In this document: piece by piece, positions 51,325-59,975 of the stretch | Position numbering within the stretch: the stretch's first letter is position 1 | Layout: each line of letters starts with the position of its first letter | Source: CAJXNP01 sp050305935 | GTDB taxonomy: Bacteria; Bacteroidota; Bacteroidia; Cytophagales; Cyclobacteriaceae | Direction: 5' to 3' | DNA: 64,000 bases | NCBI GenBank assembly: GCA_050305935.1 | Contig: JBNLGG010000010.1 | Coordinates: 30,993 to 94,992, forward strand | Position numbers and translations under genes: made by a program | Notes under the pieces: model-generated | What the model was told of the DNA's origin: nothing | Databases searched by the model: none | Seen by the model: only the letters and a program-made list of their open reading frames with translations

Positions 51325-52440
51325 ATGATCATAGGTGTTCCAAAAGAAATCAAGCGAAATGAAAACCGGGTGGCTGTAATCCCGGCGGGGGTCAAAGAAC
51401 TTACCAAACGAAACCACAAAGTATACGTGCAGTCAACCGCCGGAGTGGGCAGCGGATTTGAAGATGAGGAATATGTGCAGGCGGGAGCAACGATACTTCC
51501 AACGATTGAAGAAGTCTATCAGATAGCTGATATGATCATAAAAGTAAAAGAGCCAATAGAGCCCGAATATAAATTGGTAAAGAAAGGACAGCTACTTTTT
51601 ACCTACTTTCATTTTGCTTCCAGTGAAGCTCTGACAAAAGCCATGATTGAAAGCGAGGCCATTTGCATCGCTTATGAAACAGTAGAAAAAGCAGATAAAA
51701 GCCTGCCTCTGTTGATCCCTATGTCAGAAGTGGCGGGCAGGATGGCGGTACAGGAAGGAGCCAAATACCTGGAAAAGCAATATGGAGGACGGGGAATTCT
51801 TCTGGGCGGGGTGCCCGGTGTACAACCAGCTAAAATTCTGATTCTCGGCGGTGGCATTGTGGGAACACAGGCAGCCAAGATGGCCGCGGGATCAGGAGCC
51901 AATGTCAATATCGTGGACATAAACCTTCAACAATTACGATACCTGGCAGATATTCTCCCGGCAAATGTCAATACCCTTATGTCGACTGAATACAACATCA
52001 GGGAGCTGATAAAATCGGCTGATCTGATCATAGGTGCTGTGCTTATTCCAGGAGCAAAAGCGCCCAACCTAATCACCAGGGATATGCTAAAAGAAATGAA
52101 ACCGGGAACAGTTTTAATTGATGTGGCGGTGGACCAGGGAGGTTGCATAGAAACATGTAAACCAACCACCCACGAAGATCCTACCTATGAAATTGATGGG
52201 ATCATTCATTATTGCGTGGCTAATATGCCGGGGGCGGTACCCTACACTTCGACAGTTGCATTAACTAATGCCACCCTCCCCTACGCGATTGACCTTGCCG
52301 ACAACGGATGGAAGAAAGCTTGTAAAAAGAGCACAGAACTTAGAAAGGGACTAAATATTATCGAGGGAAATATTGTGTACGAGGCGGTAGCTCAGGCGTT
52401 CGGTTTGCCATTTGACCCGGTGGAAAAATTTTTAAAATAA
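51325..52440 (+). CDS. ald: Alanine dehydrogenase
   Basis: Start placed at ATG 51325 (MIIGVPKEIKRNENRVAVIP); an upstream TTG frame at 51289 is rejected. 371 residues, the exact usual length. Family motifs are QSTAGVGSGFEDEEYVQAG, KVKEPIEPEY, the nucleotide-binding ILGGGIVGTQAAKMAAGSGA and IDVAVDQGGCIETC. It interconverts L-alanine with pyruvate and ammonia using NAD. It ends 3 bp before the convergent TPR gene. Confidence 0.97.
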   Translation: MIIGVPKEIKRNENRVAVIPAGVKELTKRNHKVYVQSTAGVGSGFEDEEYVQAGATILPTIEEVYQIADMIIKVKEPIEPEYKLVKKGQLLFTYFHFASSEALTKAMIESEAICIAYETVEKADKSLPLLIPMSEVAGRMAVQEGAKYLEKQYGGRGILLGGVPGVQPAKILILGGGIVGTQAAKMAAGSGANVNIVDINLQQLRYLADILPANVNTLMSTEYNIRELIKSADLIIGAVLIPGAKAPNLITRDMLKEMKPGTVLIDVAVDQGGCIETCKPTTHEDPTYEIDGIIHYCVANMPGAVPYTSTVALTNATLPYAIDLADNGWKKACKKSTELRKGLNIIEGNIVYEAVAQAFGLPFDPVEKFLK

Positions 52441-52443
52441 AGT

Positions 52444-53466
52444 TCAATTTGTGCAGTATTCATCCAAAAATACTGCACATTCATTTTCTCCAGACGCCAC
52501 AGCCTGCTGCCAAATCTGACAGGCAAGGTTTGTTTCCTCGTTTTTTACATAGGCCAACCCTAAAAACTCACGGGATTTTAAAACGTTTGGATCTAATTCA
52601 ATGCTCTTTATAAGCAACTCGATCGCCTCCCCATATTCTCCCTTGAGATAAAAGTAGTAACCTTTGTTGCGGTAGGCCCAGGCATTCTCGTCGTTCATCA
52701 ATAAACTTTGGTTTATATCTTTTAGCCCTTCATCCAATTTTCCGTGAAGCAGGCGAATGTATCCCCTGTTGTTATAAAAAAAAGAATTTGAACTGAGCTG
52801 CAGGGCCTGGTTTATTTGCTCTTCGGCCAGTTCCAATTGATTCGACTCTATCAAGAGCAATGCCTTTAAATTGAACGCTTCCGGAATTTGCTGACCATTT
52901 ACCATTCGATCAATTGCCTCGGCCGCGCTGTCAAAATCTTTTTTATAATAAAGCACAGTGGCAAGATTAATATCGATCTCCGGGTTTTCGGGGCTAAGCT
53001 TTTTTGCCTTTTCAAAATTCTCCAATGCCTTATCAAACGATCGTAAGCCGGTATTGGCCAGGCCTTTTACAAAATGGAACGACGAAGAATCACGGTAAAC
53101 ATCATCCAGTTTTTCCAGGTCCAACAGAGCGCTTCTAAAATTCCTGGTTTCGACAAATAGTTTTGCCCTATTGATATAGGCTTCGAAGAAATCGGGATCA
53201 ACAAGAATGGCTTTATCATAATCGCTGAAAGCATTCTGAAAGTCCCCTAATCTTTCGTACGCTATGGCCCTGTTATTAAATGGGTCAGGCAACGTATCGC
53301 TCATTTCTATGCATTGATCATAATAATATATGGCCTGCTTCAGGTTATTGTCATTGAGGGCAATATTCCCCTTCAAAAGCAACTGCTGTCGCTTTATCTC
53401 CGGAGAACTGTTGCAGGAACTAAAACCTATAATGAATAGAATGAGAAAGTAAGAGACTTGTTTCAT
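52444..53466 (-). CDS. Lipoprotein with TPR repeats
   Basis: Start placed at ATG 53466 (MKQVSYFLILFIIGFSSCNS), with lipid Cys18; the frame extends upstream but only this start gives a clean signal. 340 residues. About 8-9 TPR units fill the mature part (for example DPFNNRAIAYERLGDFQNAF, AWAYRNKGYYFYLKGEYGEA). It ends with a Cys-containing tail (LACQIWQQAVASGENEC). TPR lipoproteins of this kind are envelope scaffolds of unknown partner. It converges with ald. Confidence 0.85.
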   Translation of the reverse strand: MKQVSYFLILFIIGFSSCNSSPEIKRQQLLLKGNIALNDNNLKQAIYYYDQCIEMSDTLPDPFNNRAIAYERLGDFQNAFSDYDKAILVDPDFFEAYINRAKLFVETRNFRSALLDLEKLDDVYRDSSSFHFVKGLANTGLRSFDKALENFEKAKKLSPENPEIDINLATVLYYKKDFDSAAEAIDRMVNGQQIPEAFNLKALLLIESNQLELAEEQINQALQLSSNSFFYNNRGYIRLLHGKLDEGLKDINQSLLMNDENAWAYRNKGYYFYLKGEYGEAIELLIKSIELDPNVLKSREFLGLAYVKNEETNLACQIWQQAVASGENECAVFLDEYCTN

Positions 53467-53649
53467 CCTGTAAAAATGAAAAAATATTTGTAGACCTACT
53501 TTGCCAACTTTCCATTTATTTTCATTGCTGAGTGTTTTCACCAGCAATTTCTGTTAGTATCCCTGTTTGTGAAAACCTACCTTGCCGACAGACGGGCACA
53601 ACAGGCAGTCGATTCTAAACGTGACAAAGTAGGAGTAGATGAAACAAAA

Positions 53650-54957
53650 CTAAATTGTCCGATTTGTCTTCCCTGTATGGATTTTTACATTTAATTCATT
53701 CAATATATGATAGAGACCAAAAAAAGTTCTGTTGATATATAGCCCATGCTGGGGCCCTCGTGCAGTTTTTGACTCGCGCACTTCCTTCATTTTGCTTATT
53801 CGTTCCCCCAGTTGATAAATCTTATCAAAAAACGCTTGATCACCAAAATCAAAATATTCACTGTGGAATGGCTGCCCGAGCAAATCGATCATTTCTTTAA
53901 AAAGATTGTAAAAAAGTTCCTGTTCTTCTTTGCTGTCACTCTTGCTTAGAAATGACAACTCAAACAACAGCCTTTTCAATTCTTCTTCATTTTCGACAAA
54001 ATCAGGGTTGTGCATCAGAAAATACCTCTCATAAAAATCGTCCGGGATCACTTTCACACACCCGAAATCCAGTACACCAATTTCCCCCTGGTCGTTGAAG
54101 AGAAAGTTACCCGGATGGGGGTCAGCATGGACCTGATGGAGCACATGCACCTGGTAGTCAAAAAAATCCCAAAGCGCCTGACCCAGTTTATTTTTCAGCT
54201 CCTGTGAAGGGTTGGATTGAACGAATTCCTTCAAATGTTTGCCATCCAGCCAATCCATGGTTAAAATCCGTTTCGAGGAAAATTCAGGATAATAGCCAGG
54301 AAAATGCAGGTGTTCAATATGCTGGCACGCTTCGGTGATAAACTGGGATCTTTGCAATTCCAGTTCGTAGTCCGTTTCCTCCAGCAACCGTTCCTCCACC
54401 TCCCCCAGGTAGTGGTGAAGGTCGGCCTCACTTATGTTGAACAGTCTCTTGGCAAATGGTTTGACGATTTTCAAATCGGAACTGATAGAATCTGCAACGC
54501 CTGGATATTGTATTTTAACCGCCAGCCTCTTCACGCCTTTCCTGGCAAAGTGAACCTGCCCAATAGATGCAGCATTGATCGCTTTGGTGGAAAACTCGTC
54601 AAATATTTCTTCCGGCCCCTTGCCAAAATAAGATTTGAAGGTCTTTACCACTAACGGAAAAGACAGCGGTGGAGCGCTGTACAGTGCCATGGTAAATTTT
54701 TCCTGGTAAGCCGTGGGCAGGAGATTTCGATCCATGCTCATCATTTGCGCCACTTTTAACGCACTCCCTTTTAATTGGCTGAGTGAATTATAAATATCGT
54801 CTGCATTGTCCGAATGCAATTCTGAATTGTCCTTGGTAGGATCAACTAATTTCTTAGCATAGTGTTTTACGTAATTGCCCCCAATCTTTGCCCCGGTTGC
54901 AATGAATTTAGTGGCCCGCTGAACCTTTGAGGTGGGAATTCTACTCTGCTCTTTCAT
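53650..54957 (-). CDS. ABC1/AarF/UbiB-family atypical protein kinase
   Basis: Start placed at ATG 54957 (MKEQSRIPTSKVQRATKFI), which overlaps the TetR stop as ATGA; ATG 54969 is a further option. 435 residues. The KxGQ-like helix reads LKGSALKVAQMMSMD. The ATP-binding Lys region is VKRLAVKIQYPG, with INAASIGQVHFA, HADPHPGNF (catalytic loop) and GVLDFGC (metal-binding). The family is needed for quinone or lipid metabolism in other bacteria; in Bacteroidota the role is unproven. It lacks obvious membrane helices. It is coupled to the TetR gene. Confidence 0.92.
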   Translation of the reverse strand: MKEQSRIPTSKVQRATKFIATGAKIGGNYVKHYAKKLVDPTKDNSELHSDNADDIYNSLSQLKGSALKVAQMMSMDRNLLPTAYQEKFTMALYSAPPLSFPLVVKTFKSYFGKGPEEIFDEFSTKAINAASIGQVHFARKGVKRLAVKIQYPGVADSISSDLKIVKPFAKRLFNISEADLHHYLGEVEERLLEETDYELELQRSQFITEACQHIEHLHFPGYYPEFSSKRILTMDWLDGKHLKEFVQSNPSQELKNKLGQALWDFFDYQVHVLHQVHADPHPGNFLFNDQGEIGVLDFGCVKVIPDDFYERYFLMHNPDFVENEEELKRLLFELSFLSKSDSKEEQELFYNLFKEMIDLLGQPFHSEYFDFGDQAFFDKIYQLGERISKMKEVRESKTARGPQHGLYINRTFFGLYHILNELNVKIHTGKTNRTI

Positions 54958-55607
54958 CTGTCCGTCCATTTAGACTGAAAGACAAATTTCCCGAAATCGA
55001 ACAGCGAATCCAGTGGGTTTTTGGCGAGCAGGTCGAAGGACAGGTTGACTGCCTTTTCGATGGCAGCGTCCGTTTTTTCGAAATTATCACTGGTATCATT
55101 GACCCAAAAATCCAACACGAAAATAAACTGCATCCAAAATCCAAGGTAGTATTTATCGGTCAACAACTTTCTGTCTTCCACCTCACCCGCTGCAACACCA
55201 GCGCCTATGATTTCCTTGACAAAATAATTGAAATGCTCCCGGGTCAATTTAAGAAAAGGTGACAGAGGTCCAAATAACCGGTTTTTCTTAACAATCAATT
55301 GAACAAACGAGCGCTTCGTTTTTAGCACTTCGATATAGGTATAGTAAAAGGCAAGTAGTTTTTCCCTGCCGGAATAGTCTTTATACACCTTTTCAGAAGA
55401 AAGGTTGGTGATCGTTTCGTGATAAAAATTTTCCCAAATCTCGTCATCAATTCTATCAAACGAAGGGTAGTGATTGTAAAATTCCTTTTCCTCCATCTCC
55501 AGGATTTTACAAAAACTATAAATGCTTGTGGGCTTTACTCGTTTTTCCAGATAATATTCCAGATATGCGGTTTGAATGACCTGTTTGTCGATTTTCTTTT
55601 TAGTCAT
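54954..55607 (-). CDS. TetR-family transcriptional regulator
   Basis: 217 residues. The N-terminal HTH is divergent: KQVIQTAYLEYYLEKRVKPT followed by IYSFCKILEMEEKEFYNHYP, the normal TetR layout. The all-helical C-terminal domain is about 60-210. The 3' end overlaps the ABC1 kinase start by an ATGA junction, so it likely controls that operon and maybe lipid or quinone genes elsewhere. No operator dyad is obvious upstream. Confidence 0.88.
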   Translation of the reverse strand: MTKKKIDKQVIQTAYLEYYLEKRVKPTSIYSFCKILEMEEKEFYNHYPSFDRIDDEIWENFYHETITNLSSEKVYKDYSGREKLLAFYYTYIEVLKTKRSFVQLIVKKNRLFGPLSPFLKLTREHFNYFVKEIIGAGVAAGEVEDRKLLTDKYYLGFWMQFIFVLDFWVNDTSDNFEKTDAAIEKAVNLSFDLLAKNPLDSLFDFGKFVFQSKWTDR

Positions 55608-55667
55608 GAGAAAATGATGATCCTTTATTTACAAACTAGGTAGCCAGCGAAAAGTTCAGTGGCTTTT

Positions 55668-56594
55668 TTATTTTTTTTCTTGAAGGAAAATACCGGCTAT
55701 CATGCACCTTGCACTGCCACCGCCTATTGCCTCAATCGTAGACAGGTCAGAATAAATAATACCACAATGCTGCTCAATGATCTTCAATTGCACCTTATCT
55801 AGTGATTGAAGCGCCGTCTCGGACATTATCATAAAATCTTCACCTTTTTGATTGGAGAGTTGGATCATATTGCCCACAAACGACTCCAACTGCGAGTAGG
55901 AAATATCAACAATACTATGCCCGGTATCCATTAGCTTTCCTTTTACCTCATCTCGATTTTTGCCCATAATAGCTTCCAGACAAATGACGCAAAAATGATC
56001 GGCCAGGGCCATTAACACATTGGTATGATAGATTTCCCTCATGTGCCGGTCACAGGCATCAAACAAAACCGGCTCGTATCCCAGCTCGTGGCAAATCAGG
56101 TAAAACAGGTCATCGTGCGTGCGCGGAGACCTGTTTGCGTAAGCGATCCTGTGTTGGTAGTCAAAAATAATGCTTCCTGTACCTTCCAGAAATTTTTGCT
56201 CTTTCTCATAAAACCCGATATCAAAAATCTCCTCAACTAAAAACTCTTTTTCAATTTTGGCCAAAATATCATTTCTCTTTTCCAGGCGTCTGTTTTCGGC
56301 CATCATTGGGTACAACACGACTTCACCCGATGGATGAAATGAGATCCAGTTATTCGGGAAAATCGCGTCGGGCGTACGGGCATCGTTTTCTTCAAACACA
56401 AATGTTTTCACACCCGATAATTGGATTTTTTGAAGCAATCCGTCAAATTCCAACTGTGCCTTACGGGCAATATCTGTACGATCTTTAAACCTTTTGTCTT
56501 GAAACACATTAGAATCCGCCGTCTGGACATTATACCCGAAGTGGCTGGGCCGAACCATAAAGATTGCATTAGGGGATTGGGTCTGGAGGCTCAT
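55668..56594 (-). CDS. Amidinotransferase/dimethylargininase-fold protein (CtlX-like)
   Basis: 308 residues of the pentein fold. The start is MRPxxFGxNxxT-like (MVRPSHFGYNVQTADSNVF), then DARTPDAIFPNNWISFHP, EGTGSIIFDYQHRIAYANRS, TNVLMALADHFCVICLEAI and the nucleophile Cys in IEAIGGGSARCMIAGIFL. This pattern matches the arginine deiminase-related CtlX group. It probably acts on arginine- or citrulline-like substrates. It lies next to the TetR gene and 8 bp after the mutarotase-like gene on the same strand. Confidence 0.85.
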   Translation of the reverse strand: MSLQTQSPNAIFMVRPSHFGYNVQTADSNVFQDKRFKDRTDIARKAQLEFDGLLQKIQLSGVKTFVFEENDARTPDAIFPNNWISFHPSGEVVLYPMMAENRRLEKRNDILAKIEKEFLVEEIFDIGFYEKEQKFLEGTGSIIFDYQHRIAYANRSPRTHDDLFYLICHELGYEPVLFDACDRHMREIYHTNVLMALADHFCVICLEAIMGKNRDEVKGKLMDTGHSIVDISYSQLESFVGNMIQLSNQKGEDFMIMSETALQSLDKVQLKIIEQHCGIIYSDLSTIEAIGGGSARCMIAGIFLQEKK

Positions 56595-56602
56595 ACAATA
56601 GT

Positions 56603-57478
56603 CTAAAGTTTTAATTCTAGTTCATATTCGCATTGAAATGCCTTTTCGGCAGGTAATTTAATTATACCCGCTTTATCTTCCAGTTGTTTAGAATGACCTG
56701 TTAAATCTGCGATGCCATGCCAGGGTTCCAGGCAAATGAAAGGCGCACCGGCCTTTGCGGTCCATATTCCAAAAAACGGGAATCCTTTAAACAAAAAGGA
56801 CAACCCTTTACCTTGCTTGTTCAATAAATCAATTTTGTCCGATTGCAATCCTTTTAACACCAAGGCATCCTTCTCAAACAGCTCGTAATTAAGGGGCAAT
56901 TCGTTTCCCTTTAAAGCAATTTGTTCGGTCTTGTCAGATATCAAACCTCCGGACAATAAATACCTGCACAAATCGCTCTCTTTATTAAAATACAAGGAAT
57001 AATCCTCAAATCGCTCCCCTTCGAATATTGGACAGCGGTATGCGGGATGGCCACCAATGCTAAACCACATATCTCCAATTCCTATGTTTTTAACCTGATA
57101 GCTGGTCGTGACTTTTGCTCCTACTAATCTGTAAGAAATGTAAAGCTCAAAATCAAAGGGAAATTTTGACCGGGTAAATTCATCAGAGGTCAGAAGCAGT
57201 GAAATAGAATCGGGATGTTGTTCCGCCACTTCAAAGTCAAGATCCCTGGCAAAACCGTGTTGGTTTAATTGGTATGAGTTCCCCTTGAAAAAGTATTCGT
57301 CATCTTTTAGTCTTCCCACAATTGGGAATAAAACAGGCGCTCTTCTCCCCCAAAATGCTTTATCACCCTGCCACAAAAGCCCGATACCTTTACTCAAGGA
57401 TCTAATGCTTAATAGCTCACCACCCCGGGTATTCACCGTGATGGATAGATGGGAATTATGTAACTCAATAACCTGCAT
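56603..57478 (-). CDS. Aldose 1-epimerase (mutarotase) family protein, YihR/LacX type
   Basis: 291 residues. Family features are ITVNTRGGELLSIRSL, LWQGDKAFWGRRAPVLFPIV with GRL, NQHGFARDLDF (the His-Gly-Phe motif), MWFSIGGHPAYRCP and the C-terminal APFICLEPWHGIAD (catalytic acid region). It speeds anomer interconversion of free sugars. It lies 8 bp before the CtlX-like gene and 70 bp downstream of the second LacI-type regulator. Confidence 0.88.
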   Translation of the reverse strand: MQVIELHNSHLSITVNTRGGELLSIRSLSKGIGLLWQGDKAFWGRRAPVLFPIVGRLKDDEYFFKGNSYQLNQHGFARDLDFEVAEQHPDSISLLLTSDEFTRSKFPFDFELYISYRLVGAKVTTSYQVKNIGIGDMWFSIGGHPAYRCPIFEGERFEDYSLYFNKESDLCRYLLSGGLISDKTEQIALKGNELPLNYELFEKDALVLKGLQSDKIDLLNKQGKGLSFLFKGFPFFGIWTAKAGAPFICLEPWHGIADLTGHSKQLEDKAGIIKLPAEKAFQCEYELELKL

Positions 57479-57548
57479 GCTGTTTTTCGTAAGTCACTGC
57501 AAATTATGAATTATTTTTATTTACCAGATCCCGGTAAATGCAGACAGA

Positions 57549-58586
57549 TTATTTATCGAAGTTTTCCCTAAGCGATGAGGCCCTTGCTATTATCTCAGTC
57601 TTCATGGTAATTCGCTCCCCCTGAACTATTTCCCGGTGTTCTTTGTGTTTCAAGACCTGCCTGGCAGCCATAATGCCCATATCAATGGCTGGATGAGAAA
57701 CAGATGATAATTGTGGTTCTATGATTTCAGAAATCGGGTCGTTGTTAAATCCAATGATGGCCAGTTCCTCGGGCACTTTAATCCCTTTTTGCTTTGCATA
57801 TTGGATAACACTAACTGCGGAAGTATCATTTACCGTGAAAATTCCATCGGGAGGATTTGGCAAGCTTAATAGAAAATCTGCACATTTTGTTCCGTTCTCG
57901 GCACTAAGCACGTCGTCATGGAGTATAATTTCTTCATCAACCTGTAATCCCTTGTCTATCAATGCCTGTCGGTATCCCAGCTCGCGGTCTCTATAAACAT
58001 TTAGGTGCTGCGCACCACCGATATGGGCGATTCGCCGACATCCTTGCTCTATGAGGTGTTCTGCAGCCATATATCCTGCCTCGAAATTGTCAATTACCAC
58101 TATATCACAGTTTAAATCTTCCACCACCCGGTCTACAAAAACCACCGGAATATTGCTGTCAATAAACTGCTTCAGGTGGCCATATTTTTTTGTCGCCATG
58201 GCCAGGGAGACTACAAGCCCGCTTACCCTACTGTCATACAAGGCTTTGGCATTTTCCACTTCATTTTCGTAAATATCGTGAGACTGTGAGATAATGACAT
58301 TATACCCTTTCAGGTTGGCTTCCATCTCAATTCCGCTTATTAAACTTGAAATAAACGGCCTGTTTATCCAGGATATTACCACACCAATGTTATTGGTTTT
58401 TTTACTGCGTAAACTTGCTGCGATTGAATTAGGGCGATATCCTCGTTTAGTGGCCAGGTCTACTACAGCTTTTTTAGTCTTTTCCCCTATACTACGGTGA
58501 TCTTTTAAGGCCCGAGAAACTGTAGATGGTGATATGTTTAGCTCATTGGCGATATCATAAATCGTAATATCCTTTTTTTGCTTCAT
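57549..58586 (-). CDS. LacI-family transcriptional regulator (second)
   Basis: 345 residues. The HTH is ITIYDIANELNISPSTVSRA (about 7-26), with hinge GYRPNSIAASLRSKKTN at about 50-66. The sugar-binding domain has IGVVISWINRPFISSLISG, VSGLVVSLAM, AAEHLIEQGCRRIAHIGGAQ and FTVNDTSAVSVI, ending in the conserved PQLSSVSHP segment. It differs from the regulator at 1729 and no central-CG dyad like that of the first locus is seen upstream. A SusD remnant lies about 250 bp upstream on the same strand, so it probably once served a glycan locus. Confidence 0.93.
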   Translation of the reverse strand: MKQKKDITIYDIANELNISPSTVSRALKDHRSIGEKTKKAVVDLATKRGYRPNSIAASLRSKKTNNIGVVISWINRPFISSLISGIEMEANLKGYNVIISQSHDIYENEVENAKALYDSRVSGLVVSLAMATKKYGHLKQFIDSNIPVVFVDRVVEDLNCDIVVIDNFEAGYMAAEHLIEQGCRRIAHIGGAQHLNVYRDRELGYRQALIDKGLQVDEEIILHDDVLSAENGTKCADFLLSLPNPPDGIFTVNDTSAVSVIQYAKQKGIKVPEELAIIGFNNDPISEIIEPQLSSVSHPAIDMGIMAARQVLKHKEHREIVQGERITMKTEIIARASSLRENFDK

Positions 58587-58841
58587 GTATGTTAAGATAA
58601 TTACCTTTTAAGGCAAATGCTTTCAAATCCAATATCCCATTAACAGCAAAAGGTAGAAAAAATGGTATTGATATAATGACCTGAGATCAATTCAACCTCT
58701 AAGAATTTGCAAAAATAAGGGTTTACCTGAATTTAAATGAACTATTGGAGATCAAAATCAAATTTAATCAACGATAGAAGTTCACAAAATTAAAACCAGA
58801 TCACCTTTCAGTGGTCTTATTTTTTATATTCTTACTTAATC

Positions 58842-59035
58842 TTAATTTCCTAAATATCCAGCATCTCCGATTACAGCATCAATACCAGGTTGAGGAATTG
58901 GCCTCAATAAGCGGATTGATTGTGTTGATGGTCCATTTTGCTCAGCAACAGGCGCACCATTGTTGCATTATCTGTTGTAGACAGCTGGCGCACCGGTACC
59001 TATCCCAGCATCAGCGCTAACTCTCTGTAGCAGTA
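58842..59035 (-). pseudogene. C-terminal remnant of a SusD/RagB-like gene
   Basis: Recognised by hand translation. The minus strand reads VAEQNGPSTQSIRLLRPIPQ then PGIDAVIGDAGYLGN and stops at TAA 58842-58844. The RLLRPIPQxxID...GY ending is typical of SusD C-termini (LxPIPQREID...QNPGY). Upstream in the same frame is SADAGIGTGAPAVYNR with a stop before the conserved end. The rest of the gene is missing. It shows that a SusC/SusD locus once lay here beside the LacI regulator. Confidence 0.55.
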
Positions 59036-59199
59036 AAACCTTGCGAACTATTATTTTCCATCTTCTTGCTAAATTACCTTTTGCAGTAGACGTAAAGCAG
59101 ACGCTTTCCATGCATACCCAATGAATTTCTTAAGAAGAAAAGCAACCTATTATTTGATAATCGTTCATAGAGTTTTACCACTACACTTTGACCATCATA

Positions 59200-59874
59200 A
59201 ATATGAACAAAGAAACCAACCAGGAACAAATCGATCCAAAAGAACTTGCAGCACTCCTTCGAAAACCAAAAGGAGAAAAAGGAATCAAGGTCGCCGAAAT
59301 GCTGAATGCTACAAATATCCACATCACAAATTTCACCTACAACAGTATGGCCCTTGAAGACGGTCAGCATATCCTTGAAATTGGCTTCGGAAATGGAAAA
59401 CTGATGCCTGAGCTGTTGAAACGAAACCAATCCCTTACGCTCACTGGTGTGGATTTTGCCGAAGACATGGTCGCCCAGGGAGAGATCCTCCTGAAAAATT
59501 ATATAGAAAGCGGTCATATCAATCTGGCTGTAGCAAGTGTCGAGGCGCTTCCTTTTGAAGACAATTATTTTGACGCGATTTGCACCATCAACACCCTTTA
59601 TTTTTGGCCGGAGGCTAACGAATGTTGTAAGGAAGTACTGCGTGTGTTAAAGCCCGGTGGCAGGGTCTACATTGGTATCCGCCCCAAGGGTGACGCGCAA
59701 AAAGTACCTGCGACACAGTTTGGGTTTACGCTGTATGAGAAAAAGGAAGCGATTGCCCTGTTAGAATCGGCAGGCTTTAAAGAAGTTCATGTCGAGGAAC
59801 AAACCGATCCACCTGTTGAATTTAGTGGAGAGCAAAAGATATTTGATTCCTGGGTGGTGATTGGCACTAAATAA
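59200..59874 (+). CDS. Class I SAM-dependent methyltransferase
   Basis: The in-frame ATG at 59203 (MNKETNQEQIDPKELAAL) is the likely start, with ATG 59188 upstream as an alternative. About 224-228 residues. SAM motif I is ILEIGFGNGKLMPELLK (about 71-87). The second motif region is LTGVDFAEDM, followed by ALPFEDNYFDAICTINTLYF and VLRVLKPGGRVYIGI. It is most like the UbiE/methyltransferase-11 group of small-molecule methyltransferases; the substrate is unknown. It is followed by a repeat-like gap, then the esterase on the other strand. Confidence 0.85.
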   Translation, partial: NMNKETNQEQIDPKELAALLRKPKGEKGIKVAEMLNATNIHITNFTYNSMALEDGQHILEIGFGNGKLMPELLKRNQSLTLTGVDFAEDMVAQGEILLKNYIESGHINLAVASVEALPFEDNYFDAICTINTLYFWPEANECCKEVLRVLKPGGRVYIGIRPKGDAQKVPATQFGFTLYEKKEAIALLESAGFKEVHVEEQTDPPVEFSGEQKIFDSWVVIGTK

Positions 59875-59909
59875 AAAAAACTAATAGTCTTCAAATTAGC
59901 AAATCAAAG

Positions 59910-59964
59910 CTCCAACGGAGAGACAACACAAGCGTTGGGTAAAGTAAGACCAGCCCTGAAAGGG
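59910..59964. repeat. Palindrome pair of the CTCCAACGGAG / CCCTGAAAGGG type
   Basis: CTCCAACGGAG (59910-59920) and CCCTGAAAGGG (59954-59964) are two short palindromes about 34 bp apart in the gap between convergent genes. Their wording resembles a dispersed intergenic repeat I have seen in Bacteroidota genomes. The match is from memory, and only one copy lies in this window. Confidence 0.4.
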
Positions 59965-59975
59965 AGAAATAATTT

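Noticed and set aside
59074..59517. Minus-strand frame of 147 codons opposite the methyltransferase
   Set aside because: It is antisense to a clear SAM methyltransferase and has no family features.
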